A stretch of DNA of 64,000 nt from the NCBI GenBank assembly GCA_019235885.1, contig JAFAKB010000074.1, positions 83,059 through 147,058 of the forward strand, in the 5' to 3' direction. The translations under genes and the position numbers were made by a program. Of this stretch, positions 18,648 to 26,031 are shown in pieces; the stretch's first letter is position 1, and each line of letters opens with the position of its first letter. The notes below the pieces were generated by a model. That model saw nothing but the letters and a program-made list of their open reading frames with translations, made no database searches and was not told where the DNA came from. This DNA is from Candidatus Eremiobacterota bacterium (GTDB lineage: Bacteria; Vulcanimicrobiota; Vulcanimicrobiia; Vulcanimicrobiales; Vulcanimicrobiaceae).

Positions 18648-18797
18648 ATGCTCGTAATCCTCGCGCTTGCCGCGCTACTGCTCGGTGGTACCGTCACGCC
18701 GAATGACGTTCTCCCTGGTGGACCGTCCATAACTACTAACGCGGCCACGATGCCCGCTGGTCCTGTTGACGACGGCCTAACCGGGGGACCCTCGTAA
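18648..18797 (+). CDS. 49-aa secreted peptide precursor (possible signalling peptide)
   Basis: Starts at ATG 18648 with GGAAAGG 7 nt upstream. The peptide begins MLVILALAALLLGGTVTPND, a minimal hydrophobic export signal of about 15 residues, followed by a ~34-residue polar, Gly/Pro/Thr-rich tail with two GGPS repeats (residues 24-27 and 46-49, the second at the very end). It is followed after 50 bp by a strong hairpin and then by the TPR-like/LuxR-HTH regulator on the same strand. Short exported peptide plus adjacent helical-repeat regulator is the layout of known peptide pheromone circuits, but nothing here identifies a known family. Confidence 0.5.
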   Translation: MLVILALAALLLGGTVTPNDVLPGGPSITTNAATMPAGPVDDGLTGGPS

Positions 18798-18831
18798 GAC
18801 GGGGACGGAGTTCGCCCGCGCAAAGCGAAGG

Positions 18832-20451
18832 TTGCGCGCGGGTGTCACGGGGGAGGCACCTCGGAAAGGTGTCTCCCTCTCTTTATCCCGGGGAGGATTT
18901 ACGTCTGCACAACGCCGGTCCAAGAACCAGCGCCATACGTTTCGGGAAGCGATAGACCTATGGTTCGCCGGGAACTTCGAGTTGTGCCTGGACGTCTGCG
19001 AATCCGTCAGTGAGCGCGCACCTGAGGTATTAGCGCAAGTAGAGCTCCTACGCGCTCGCGCACTACTGCGATTGAATCGTGCCGCCGAGGCGCTCGCAAT
19101 CATTGACAATTTCGCATGGCCGGAAAGCGGCGACGTCGCGGTCACTGCACGCATGCTAAAGGGCGCGGCCCTCATTCGATCCGATGAAGTTGGCCGCGGT
19201 CTCGCGCTACTGGAAGCCCTTCAACAAACTGCGACCGACGCGCATCCAACGATTCAGTCCGAAATAGCGTTGAATCGCGCGCTCGGCCACTTCTGCCGCC
19301 ATGAAGTGGACGCCGCCGATCGCGCCCTCGACTTGGTCTCTCCGGATACGGACATTGTGTACGCGCGAGCGCTCGAATATCGCGGCTGGGTTGCCTGTCG
19401 TCGCGCGAAGTTTCTCCTTGCCAGCAGGTACTTTCAGGAAGCCCTCGCGTTCCTAGACGGATGCAAACACTACGATCGGTACCTTGAAGCAAATTGTGCT
19501 CAAGTCCTCGCATTACTCACGATTGAACTTCTTGACCTTCCAACGTGGACCGTGGTTGCTGAGCGTCGGGCGAAAATTGATTGGTCGGCGACGGATATTC
19601 AGCGTCATCGATTCTGGATCACGCTTTGCGCGGCGACCTACGCTTACGAAATCGAAGGAGCTGATCTTGTTGCGATCAGCGAAGGCCGTATGGCGGAAGC
19701 GCTCGCACCGACGCCGGCGGCGCGAGTCGAAGCCCTTTGCCGCCGAGCGGCCACGGCAGGGCGCGCCGCTGAGCGGCTTTCGCACCGGGACCATACGGAC
19801 GAGGCGTACGAACTCTTTGCTTCGCTCAACCCAGCCCAATTCGAGCAGTATGACAAGCTGGTACCGCTTGTACTCGCGAAAGAGTTGTCGATCGCGGGTC
19901 GTGTCGAGCAGGCCCAACGCGTGTTTCACCTATACCGAGAGCACCGGGGAACCTCTGCGTTGCTTGCGGTGACAGGAAACCCGTTTCGTCATGCGTTTGA
20001 AAAATTTATCGAAGGGTTTGTCGCAGAATCCGCCGACGATCGTGCGAGGGCGCGCCGCTCCTACCTCCAAGCCTTCACCAAGTTCCGCGCTATCGACTAC
20101 AAGAGGCGAGCCGTGCACTCAGCTCTACGCCTCGGCGCACTGCTGAACGAGCCGGAGCTCTTTGAATACGCCGATGCGACGACGCGCCATTTGCCGCCGC
20201 AAGGCTGGCTTCGGCAACAGGTAGAAAGCCTGCCAACCGACATTATCCTGCGAGGCCTTTCAATGGCGCGAAGGGACGTATTGCGATTGCTTTGCCAGGG
20301 CCTCACGATGGACGAGATCGCGCAACGCCGGGAGCGTTCGCCAAAGACGGTCGCAAACACGGTGACGGAAGTCTATCGTGCCTTCAACGTCCGCAACAGA
20401 ACGGAACTACTGAACGAGCTCCTACGGCGCGGAATCATTAAATCGGCATAG
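18832..20451 (+). CDS. Helical-repeat regulator with C-terminal LuxR-type HTH
   Basis: 539 codons from TTG 18832. Residues about 30-430 are all-alpha with TPR-like pairs (ALLRLNRAAEALAIIDNFAW, AIDLWFAGNFELCLDVCE, ASRYFQEALAFLDGC, AGRVEQAQRVFHLYREH). The C-terminus is a LuxR/GerE HTH: LSMARRDVLRLLCQGLTMDEIAQRRERSPKTVANTVTEVYRAFNVRNRTELLNELL. No receiver domain and no nucleotide-binding motif, so it is not a response regulator or a full MalT/STAND protein. The start is doubtful: a strong hairpin (18851-18877) lies within the first codons and a strong SD-like GGGGAGG (18890-18896) follows, after which no ATG/GTG occurs before the conserved helices. Likely ligand: a peptide or small molecule; inferred. 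Confidence 0.8.
   Translation: MRAGVTGEAPRKGVSLSLSRGGFTSAQRRSKNQRHTFREAIDLWFAGNFELCLDVCESVSERAPEVLAQVELLRARALLRLNRAAEALAIIDNFAWPESGDVAVTARMLKGAALIRSDEVGRGLALLEALQQTATDAHPTIQSEIALNRALGHFCRHEVDAADRALDLVSPDTDIVYARALEYRGWVACRRAKFLLASRYFQEALAFLDGCKHYDRYLEANCAQVLALLTIELLDLPTWTVVAERRAKIDWSATDIQRHRFWITLCAATYAYEIEGADLVAISEGRMAEALAPTPAARVEALCRRAATAGRAAERLSHRDHTDEAYELFASLNPAQFEQYDKLVPLVLAKELSIAGRVEQAQRVFHLYREHRGTSALLAVTGNPFRHAFEKFIEGFVAESADDRARARRSYLQAFTKFRAIDYKRRAVHSALRLGALLNEPELFEYADATTRHLPPQGWLRQQVESLPTDIILRGLSMARRDVLRLLCQGLTMDEIAQRRERSPKTVANTVTEVYRAFNVRNRTELLNELLRRGIIKSA
18851..18877 (+). terminator. Strong hairpin between peptide gene and LuxR-type regulator
   Basis: GGGAGGCACCT (18851-18861) pairs with AGGTGTCTCCC (18867-18877), 11 bp with one G-U and a 5-nt loop, followed by a pyrimidine stretch TCTCTTTA. 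It may terminate or attenuate transcription from the peptide gene into the regulator. Confidence 0.5.
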
Positions 20452-20464
20452 TTCCCGCAGATAC

Positions 20465-20803
20465 TCATTGCCACAATGGGCCGTTTTCCGAGACGTACTC
20501 CGCCAGCATGTTCAGCACATCGCATTGACGCTGCCGAAGCTTCATAGAAAGAACGATCTCGGCGCGATCTGCGACGTACTGCAGATCGGGTGCGATCGTG
20601 CCTTGGCGACGCGAGACGATCCCGAGCAAAAGGAGCGAGATGAGGCCGCTCGTTCCCGCAGAGCTCTCGTAGGTGAGATACGCCTCCCGCAGCGTGCGTT
20701 CTGCGTCGCTGCAAGGCTCTCTCGTCCAATCGATGCCGGCCTTGTCAAATGCGTCGCAGGCCTTGAACGGTACGACGTTCATTCTCTTCGTCGAGTCATT
20801 CAC
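20465..20803 (-). CDS. Unknown 112-aa protein, second gene of two-gene module copy B
   Basis: Near copy of the product of 7957-8295 (94 of 112 residues identical by eye; same length, same ends). Differences cluster in the first 40 residues, while LREAYLTYESSAGTSGL and AEIVLSMKLRQRQCDVL are untouched, pointing to selection on a functional protein. It overlaps the regulator upstream by 4 bp and ends 13 bp from the convergent LuxR-type gene. No known domain recognised. Confidence 0.7.
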   Translation of the reverse strand: MNDSTKRMNVVPFKACDAFDKAGIDWTREPCSDAERTLREAYLTYESSAGTSGLISLLLLGIVSRRQGTIAPDLQYVADRAEIVLSMKLRQRQCDVLNMLAEYVSENGPLWQ

Positions 20804-21093
20804 GACGGGGACCGCCCTTCGTGGTGAAAGGGCGCCATGCGATACGCGCCGTCTCCGGCGGCGACGCGAACGCCGGCGGCTTGCACCGCCGAGAGATCCC
20901 GCCGAAACGTCTGCGCCGAAGCGCCGAACCGATCCCGATAAAGATCAAACCGTACGGCTTCGTGCCGTACGAACCGCGCGATGAGCCAGGCGGCTCGCGC
21001 GATTCTGGAGTGCCCGCATTCTACGGGAATATGACCCGGCCGGGTATCGCACGCGGGCACGGCGAACTGAGGTTTTGTCATTCGATGATTCAT
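20800..21093 (-). CDS. Small winged-helix (DeoR/WYL-type HTH) protein, first gene of module copy B
   Basis: 97 residues, about three quarters identical to the product of 8292-8585, with the same winged-helix core (AAWLIARFVRHEAVRF, LYRDRFGASAQTFRRDLSAVQAAGV, GAYRM). ATG at 21093; MTKPQFAVP at codon 5 is an alternative. First gene downstream of the promoter at 21186-21214. DNA-binding, probably an autoregulator of this copy and possibly of copy A as well, since both promoters share the same spacer element. Confidence 0.7.
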   Translation of the reverse strand: MNHRMTKPQFAVPACDTRPGHIPVECGHSRIARAAWLIARFVRHEAVRFDLYRDRFGASAQTFRRDLSAVQAAGVRVAAGDGAYRMAPFHHEGRSPS

Positions 21094-21104
21094 CCATCGG
21101 GTGA

Positions 21105-21140
21105 CGGGCCCGGTCAGTGTTCCACCACTGATCGGGCCGC
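21105..21140 (-). promoter_or_regulatory. Leader hairpin of module copy B
   Basis: Arms 21107-21119 and 21126-21138. Compared with copy A, the pair 8606/8616 (C-G) has become 21118/21127 (T-A), a compensatory change, while loop bases differ freely. A second hairpin, CGCCGGG-TTCACG-CCCGGCG, lies at 21157-21176 further up the leader; its equivalent in copy A pairs less well. Confidence 0.65.
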
Positions 21141-21185
21141 TTTAGTTATGAAAAGCGCCGGGTTCACGCCCGGCGGCATAAAGGA

Positions 21186-21214
21186 ATTATAGCACATACG
21201 TTCGACGTTGTCAT
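21186..21214 (-). promoter_or_regulatory. Sigma-70 promoter of module copy B with LexA-like spacer
   Basis: Minus strand: -35 ATGACA (21209-21214), 17-bp spacer, -10 TATAAT (21186-21191). The spacer contains CGAACGTATGTGC, the same LexA-like element as copy A with one change. Confidence 0.75.
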
Positions 21215-21335
21215 GTCGTCCAGCTAAAATTTTTCTGCGTGCGGGTCTTAGTGCGGGCGCCTTCTGAGCACCTCAGGCAGCGCGATATTACTCGGCACCA
21301 AAAGATGCGACGCTTCTCCAGGGTATTTTGCACGC

Positions 21336-21501
21336 CGAGATCCCCATCGGTTTCGGCGTGCTGACGACCGACAACCGCGCGCAAGCCGAAGAGCGCGCCG
21401 ACCCGAGGCGCGGCGACAAAGGCTACGAAGCGGCGATCGCCGCCGCCACCGTTGCCGTCCTCGAGCGCAAGCGCGAGAAGAAGCGCGTGGGCTTCCGCTG
21501 A
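21336..21501 (+). pseudogene. Duplicated 3' end of ribH (last 54 codons plus stop)
   Basis: In-frame remnant reading EIPIGFGVLTTDN ... KREKKRVGFR and a TGA stop. Against the intact ribH (16233-16398) I count about 14 differences in 166 bp; nearly all are third-position and synonymous, with only E to D, K to R and TAA to TGA visible at product level. There is no frameshift or internal stop. It therefore looks like the end of a once functional, slightly diverged ribH rather than a decayed local copy. Upstream of 21336 the similarity stops abruptly. The two copies bound the accessory segment 16400-21335. Confidence 0.85.
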
Positions 21502-21505
21502 CCGG

Positions 21506-22387
21506 TCAAAACCGATGGTTCTGAGGCGTGAACGAGACGACGAACGTGTACGCTCCGAAGACGTGACGACAGCGAAAAACCGAGCCTTCGAAGCGTGATC
21601 GCGCGGTAGCAGCGAGGGCCACTCGATCCATGATGTTGTTCCCGGCCGTCTTCAGCACGCGCGTTCCGAGAATCCGATCGTCCGGCCCGAGCAGGACGAC
21701 GATGACCGCCTGCCCCTCCGCGTCTGGGTACGGGTTTCCCGGTTTGAACGCGAACGTCGTTTGCGGCGCACGATAGGGAACCGCACACGAAACCGGATCG
21801 TCGACCGCTGTCGGAGCGTCGATAGGCACCTGCGCGCGAGCTCGTGCGCGAAGCTCCTCCGTGCGCCGGCCGTCGTTATTCACTGCGCCGTCGACCGACG
21901 CTATCCACGGCGAGAACACCGGGCTGCACGTTGTCATGCCGTTTTCTTCGATCGCGGTCACGGCGGCACCGTCGAGCGACACCGCCGCCGGAAACCGAAC
22001 GACGACCGGAGCCTCCGGCGTCTTGTCGTCCGCCATGTCCGGTACGACGACGTTCTTGAAGCGTACGTCGTACCGCCGGTTTCCAGCGTAGAGCGAGACG
22101 ATACCTGATGCGAGCCCGGTCTCGAGCCCGTGGAGCGTGATCGCATAGCGTGTCTTCGTACCGTCGATGACCGTGACGGAAGGTTGCACCGGGCAGAACG
22201 GCGTGTCTGCCGACGATCGTGCGGGGCTGGACGGCTGCGGCGACGGCTTTGCGCCGGGACCGGGTTCAGCCCCGACCGCGGGCGCCGCGGAAGCGGCGAG
22301 AACGGCAAGGACCGCTGCGATGGTTGAAGAGCTCATGCCGAGCGACGTCGTGAGGCCGAACCAGAACACCTGTGCGATCGACCGCAT
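21506..22387 (-). CDS. TonB C-terminal-like secreted protein
   Basis: 293 residues from ATG 22387 (or 276 from ATG 22336, which gives a tidier signal peptide, MSSSTIAAVLAVLAASAAPAVGA). A Pro/Ser-rich linker and a domain with two conserved cysteines are followed by a C-terminal segment NPYPDAEGQAVIVVLLGPDDRILGTRVLKTAGNNIMDRVALAATA, the pattern of a TonB_C fold. Energy transduction to an outer-membrane receptor is possible, but no ExbB/ExbD or receptor gene is near, and similar domains occur in stand-alone periplasmic proteins. It abuts the ribH remnant convergently. Confidence 0.65.
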   Translation of the reverse strand: MRSIAQVFWFGLTTSLGMSSSTIAAVLAVLAASAAPAVGAEPGPGAKPSPQPSSPARSSADTPFCPVQPSVTVIDGTKTRYAITLHGLETGLASGIVSLYAGNRRYDVRFKNVVVPDMADDKTPEAPVVVRFPAAVSLDGAAVTAIEENGMTTCSPVFSPWIASVDGAVNNDGRRTEELRARARAQVPIDAPTAVDDPVSCAVPYRAPQTTFAFKPGNPYPDAEGQAVIVVLLGPDDRILGTRVLKTAGNNIMDRVALAATARSRFEGSVFRCRHVFGAYTFVVSFTPQNHRF

Positions 22388-22564
22388 GCGACGCGCGGGT
22401 TCGCGCGCCGCGCGCCGGCCGCCTCGGCCTCGATGGTCCCGGATAGACAAGTACCGTTCTCTCCCGTATACTCCGCGATACGACGCCGCCGATCGGTCGG
22501 CGCCGTGTTTCCCATCCGTTTCCATTTGGGGGGTCGAGCGGCGTCCGCCGCCCGGCCGAGGTCG

Positions 22565-22879
22565 GTGTACGAAAACAAACTTCTGATCTGCAAAGACTGC
22601 GGCAACACGTTCGACTTTACGGTCCGCGACCAGATGTTCTACGCGGAGAAAGGGTTCGAGAACGAGCCGCAGCGGTGCCGCGACTGCCGCACGGTGCGGA
22701 AGTCGCAGCGTGCGAACGGGCTGGGCACGCCGCCCACCTCGACCGCGGGCCTCCGGGAGATGTTCGACGCGGTCTGCGCGCAGTGCGGGACGGCGACGAC
22801 CGTTCCGTTCAAGCCGCGTGGCGACCGGCCGGTGTACTGCCGGAACTGCTATTCGGCCCTGAACGCCGTGAGGGCGTAA
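22565..22879 (+). CDS. Small double zinc-ribbon protein
   Basis: 104 residues from GTG 22565 (MYENKLLICKDC). Two zinc ribbons: CKDC ... CRDC (about residues 9-40) and CAQC ... CRNC (about 70-95), joined by GFENEPQRCRDCRTVRKSQR. The second, with TVPFKPRGDRPVYCRNCY, is the widespread CxxC zinc-ribbon type seen in small bacterial proteins of unknown role. The frame is open upstream to 22433, but nothing there is conserved-looking. It precedes mtnA by 27 bp on the same strand. Confidence 0.82.
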   Translation: MYENKLLICKDCGNTFDFTVRDQMFYAEKGFENEPQRCRDCRTVRKSQRANGLGTPPTSTAGLREMFDAVCAQCGTATTVPFKPRGDRPVYCRNCYSALNAVRA

Positions 22880-22906
22880 CACCGACCCCGCCGAATCCGC
22901 CTCGCC

Positions 22907-23896
22907 GTGGATTCGGTTTGGTACGACGGCGACGCCGTCGGGTTTCTCGATCAGCGGGCGCTTCCGCGCGCCGTCGTGCGCGAGCGCGCCGCCAGCGTCG
23001 AGGCGGTCGTCGACGCGATTCGGACCCTGGCGGTCCGCGGCGCCCCGGCGATCGGGATCTTCGGCGCGTACGGCGTCGCGCTGGCCGCCCGGCTGCACGC
23101 CGGCGACCGAGGCGCCTACGAAGCGGCCGCGGCGCTGATTCGCGCAGCCCGGCCGACTGCGGTCAACTTGGCCTGGGCGGTCGACCGCGTCTTGCGCGCG
23201 CCGGCCGGTGAGGAGCTGGCCGAGGCGCAGCGGATCCACGACGAGCAGCGCGACGTCGACCGGCGCATCGCCGAGGCGTCGGTCGAGCTGTTCCCGGCGC
23301 GCGGGAACGTGCTCACGCACTGCAACACCGGCCCGATCGCGACCGGCGGCGACGGCACCGCGCTGGGCTGCTTCATTGCGGCGCACCGCGCCGGCAAGGC
23401 GCTGCACATTTTCGTCGACGAGACGCGCCCGCTGCTGCAGGGCGCGCGCCTGACGATGTTCGAGCTGCGCGAGGCCGGCGTCCCGGCGACGCTGATCGTC
23501 GACAGCGCCGCGGCGATCACGCTGCAGCGCAAAGCAGTGCGCGCCGTCGTCGTCGGCGCCGACCGCATCGCGCGCAACGGCGACACCGCGAACAAGATCG
23601 GCACGTACGGCGTCGCGATCGCCGCCGCGCACCACGGCATTCCGTTCTACGTCGCCGCGCCGCGCTCGACGTTCGATTTCGCGCTCGCGTCGGGTGATGA
23701 GATTCCGATCGAGGAGCGCGCCGCCGACGAGGTTCGCATTGCGGAGGACGATCCCGTCTACAATCCCGCTTTCGACGTGACGCCGGGCCGCTTGATCACC
23801 GGCTTCATCACCGAGTACGGCGTCGTGCGCGCGCCGTACGAGGACGCGATCGCCGATCTGCAGCACCGTCCGCGCATTCCGCTGCCCGTCGCGTGA
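22907..23896 (+). CDS. mtnA: S-methyl-5-thioribose-1-phosphate isomerase
   Basis: Methionine salvage: isomerises methylthioribose-1-phosphate to methylthioribulose-1-phosphate. 329 residues from GTG 22907. Family motifs: VRGAPAIGIFGAYGVALA near the front, LTHCNTGPIATGG with the catalytic Cys, VVGADRIARNGDTANKIGTY with the catalytic Asp, and a C-terminal PVYNPAFDVTPGRLITGFITEYGV. The related eIF2B-alpha-like ribose-1,5-bisphosphate isomerases lack this combination. Its stop overlaps the holA start. Confidence 0.95.
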   Translation: MDSVWYDGDAVGFLDQRALPRAVVRERAASVEAVVDAIRTLAVRGAPAIGIFGAYGVALAARLHAGDRGAYEAAAALIRAARPTAVNLAWAVDRVLRAPAGEELAEAQRIHDEQRDVDRRIAEASVELFPARGNVLTHCNTGPIATGGDGTALGCFIAAHRAGKALHIFVDETRPLLQGARLTMFELREAGVPATLIVDSAAAITLQRKAVRAVVVGADRIARNGDTANKIGTYGVAIAAAHHGIPFYVAAPRSTFDFALASGDEIPIEERAADEVRIAEDDPVYNPAFDVTPGRLITGFITEYGVVRAPYEDAIADLQHRPRIPLPVA

Positions 23897-24882
23897 AGTT
23901 CTACGATTTTCTCGACAAGGAACCGAAGATCGACGGCCTCGTCATCATCGAGGGCGAGGACGCGATCCTCGCGCAGCGCGCGCTCGACGCGGTGCTCGAC
24001 CGGCTGCTGCCGGAAGAGATGCGCGCGCTGAACTGCGACGTGTTGGACGGACCGGAAAGCGAGTCGATCGGGCGCGCCGCGGGCGACGCGGTCAACGCGA
24101 TGCCGTTTCTGGCCGAGCGGCGCGTGGTCGTCGTGCGCAACTGCCAGCGCTTGCGTGCGCAGCCGCGCCGCGATCTGTGGGCGGTCGCGGAAAACGTGCC
24201 GGCCGGCAACACGCTGGTGCTCGAAGATCTGTTTTCACCGGCAAAGAAGACGAAGCCCGAGCCGTACGGCCAGCTCGCGGGCCGCAAGGCGCTGCGCATC
24301 GACACCACGCCGAACGCCGACGTGCGCGAGCGCTTCGTGCGCGAGACGCTGGCGAAACTCGGCGCGAAAGCGCAGCCGCGCGTCGTGACGATCCTGGCCG
24401 AGAGCGACGCCGACACCGGGTCGATCCGGAACGACCTCGAGAAGCTCGCGCTCGGCGGGAAGACGATCACCGTAGCCGACCTGGAGCGCGAGAGCCTCAG
24501 CGTCGAGGACCCGAAGGCCTGGCAGTACGCGGCCGCCGTGGTCGAGGGCCGCACCGCCGAGGCCCTCGCGATCGCCTTCGAGCTGTTCGCGAACGACCCG
24601 CGCGGGGCGGGGGTGCCGCTGGCCAGCGCGCTGGCGACTGATTTCGCGCTGCTCTGGGAGCTCGCGCGCCCCGGCGGGGGCGAGCTCCCGGCGCGGCACC
24701 GCTGGCGGGAGCGGGCGCTGCGGCCGATCGCGCGGCGGATCGGCGAGCGCCGCGCGAAGTACGGCTATGAGGCCGCGGTGCGCGGCTTCGAGGCGGTCGT
24801 GACGGGCCGGATCGACGATCCGCGGGCCATGATCGAATTGTTAACGGCAGATTTAGGCGGGCGGCTCGCTCAGGCGCGCTGA
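23893..24882 (+). CDS. holA: DNA polymerase III subunit delta
   Basis: Clamp-loader subunit that opens the beta clamp. 329 residues from GTG 23893, 4 bp overlap with mtnA. The N-terminal fold (IIEGEDAILAQRALDAVLDRLLP, AMPFLAERRVVVVRNCQRL, GNTLVLEDLF) and the three-helix C-terminal part (DPRAMIELLTADL) match HolA length and layout. As usual for delta, no Walker A motif is present. Confidence 0.9.
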   Translation: MKFYDFLDKEPKIDGLVIIEGEDAILAQRALDAVLDRLLPEEMRALNCDVLDGPESESIGRAAGDAVNAMPFLAERRVVVVRNCQRLRAQPRRDLWAVAENVPAGNTLVLEDLFSPAKKTKPEPYGQLAGRKALRIDTTPNADVRERFVRETLAKLGAKAQPRVVTILAESDADTGSIRNDLEKLALGGKTITVADLERESLSVEDPKAWQYAAAVVEGRTAEALAIAFELFANDPRGAGVPLASALATDFALLWELARPGGGELPARHRWRERALRPIARRIGERRAKYGYEAAVRGFEAVVTGRIDDPRAMIELLTADLGGRLAQAR

Positions 24883-24997
24883 CGGAGCGGAGGATTCGCT
24901 TTCTCCGGAATCCAACGTCGCGTTCGACCGGCGGCCGCTTTTATGCGATTCCCCGCGTCGTCGCTCGCCATCGGCTCCCTGAGAGGTCACTCCACGC

Positions 24998-25969
24998 ATG
25001 CGTAGCCTCCTCGCCCGCCTAGCCGTCCTGGGCGCATTCGCCGTGACGCTGTCCGCCTGCTCGAACGGAAACGGCACCTCGCTGCCGTTCGCGAACGCCC
25101 CGAACGGCGCCGGAGGAACGTCGGGCACGTTCCAGAGCGGTTCCAACGGCCAGATGCTGCTGCGTTTCCTCGACGGTTCGCCAGACAGTTTCCCGGTATC
25201 GCCCGGGTCAGCGACGAAAACGACGACGGTCGATGTTTGCATCGACAACCAGCCGTTCGGCCTCACCGGCGGCGTCGCGACGTACGGCAAGTTCGCGACG
25301 GGGGGTACCGCGATCGGGAGCCTGTTCGAGGTGAGCGGCGGCATCCCGCACGTGATCTCGGTCTTCCCTGACACCGGCGCCGCCAATGCCGGACTGGAAT
25401 GCGCGACCGCACCCGGACCCTATTTCGGATCTCCGGCGATCGCGACCGCGACGCTGGCTCCGGGCAACAACGTCCGCTGGACCATCGTCCTCGGCGGAAC
25501 GTCGGCAAGCGGAACCCTGGGGCTCTACATCTACGGCGAGCCGACGTTCCCGGTGCCGCCGTCCGGGTTCCTCGCGATCTCGCACAATGCCGCGCCGGCG
25601 TTCAGCGCCGCTCGGGTTCCGCCGAATCCCAAGAGCGTCGGCTTCGGCATCTGCACGACGACCGTGACGCCATGCGCCGTCGCGGTCGGATTGACCGGCG
25701 CCAACAACGTACCCGCGCCGGTGCGCGCGACGAACAACCCCAGCTCCACGGTAAACGGCAACGTGCAATCGGCTCTCGGCAGCATCCCCGCCGGCTTCTA
25801 CGACGGCGCCGGTGTGACGGCCGGAAGTGCTGTGCCGATCACGTCGATTTCCGCGCCAGCCCCGATCGTAGGCCAGCCCTATGTGGTCCAATTGTACGCG
25901 TATGATGCTCCGGCCGGCGGTTTGAATCTTATCGGTATCGTCGAAGCCACTCAGGGTTACGGATTCTGA
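24998..25969 (+). CDS. DUF4397-type lipoprotein
   Basis: 323 residues. Lipoprotein signal MRSLLARLAVLGAFAVTLSAC with lipobox LSAC. The mature protein has a Gly/Ser/Asn-rich start, then beta-rich segments with a DUF4397-like pattern (VDVCIDNQPF... YGKFATGGTAIGSLFEV... HVISVF; later APIVGQPYVVQLYAYD). Several cysteines suggest disulfides outside the cytoplasm. DUF4397 proteins are cell-surface or periplasmic with no known activity. A hairpin terminator follows. Confidence 0.7.
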   Translation: MRSLLARLAVLGAFAVTLSACSNGNGTSLPFANAPNGAGGTSGTFQSGSNGQMLLRFLDGSPDSFPVSPGSATKTTTVDVCIDNQPFGLTGGVATYGKFATGGTAIGSLFEVSGGIPHVISVFPDTGAANAGLECATAPGPYFGSPAIATATLAPGNNVRWTIVLGGTSASGTLGLYIYGEPTFPVPPSGFLAISHNAAPAFSAARVPPNPKSVGFGICTTTVTPCAVAVGLTGANNVPAPVRATNNPSSTVNGNVQSALGSIPAGFYDGAGVTAGSAVPITSISAPAPIVGQPYVVQLYAYDAPAGGLNLIGIVEATQGYGF

Positions 25970-25987
25970 CCAGGGTCGAAACTGGGC

Positions 25988-26019
25988 GAGAAGGGGCCAC
26001 GGAATCGTGGTCTCTTCTC
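25988..26019 (+). terminator. Hairpin terminator after the DUF4397 lipoprotein gene
   Basis: GAGAAGGGGCCACG pairs with CGTGGTCTCTTCTC around a GAAT loop (14 bp including G-U pairs). It lies between convergent genes and could serve both; only a short AT-rich tail follows. Confidence 0.65.
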
Positions 26020-26031
26020 ATATTGAGCCCT

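Noticed and set aside
16400..21335. Integrase or transposase in the ribH-flanked segment
   Set aside because: No recombinase motifs (RHRY, DDE, Ser-recombinase) were seen in any frame; if the segment is mobile it must be mobilised in trans or is a remnant.
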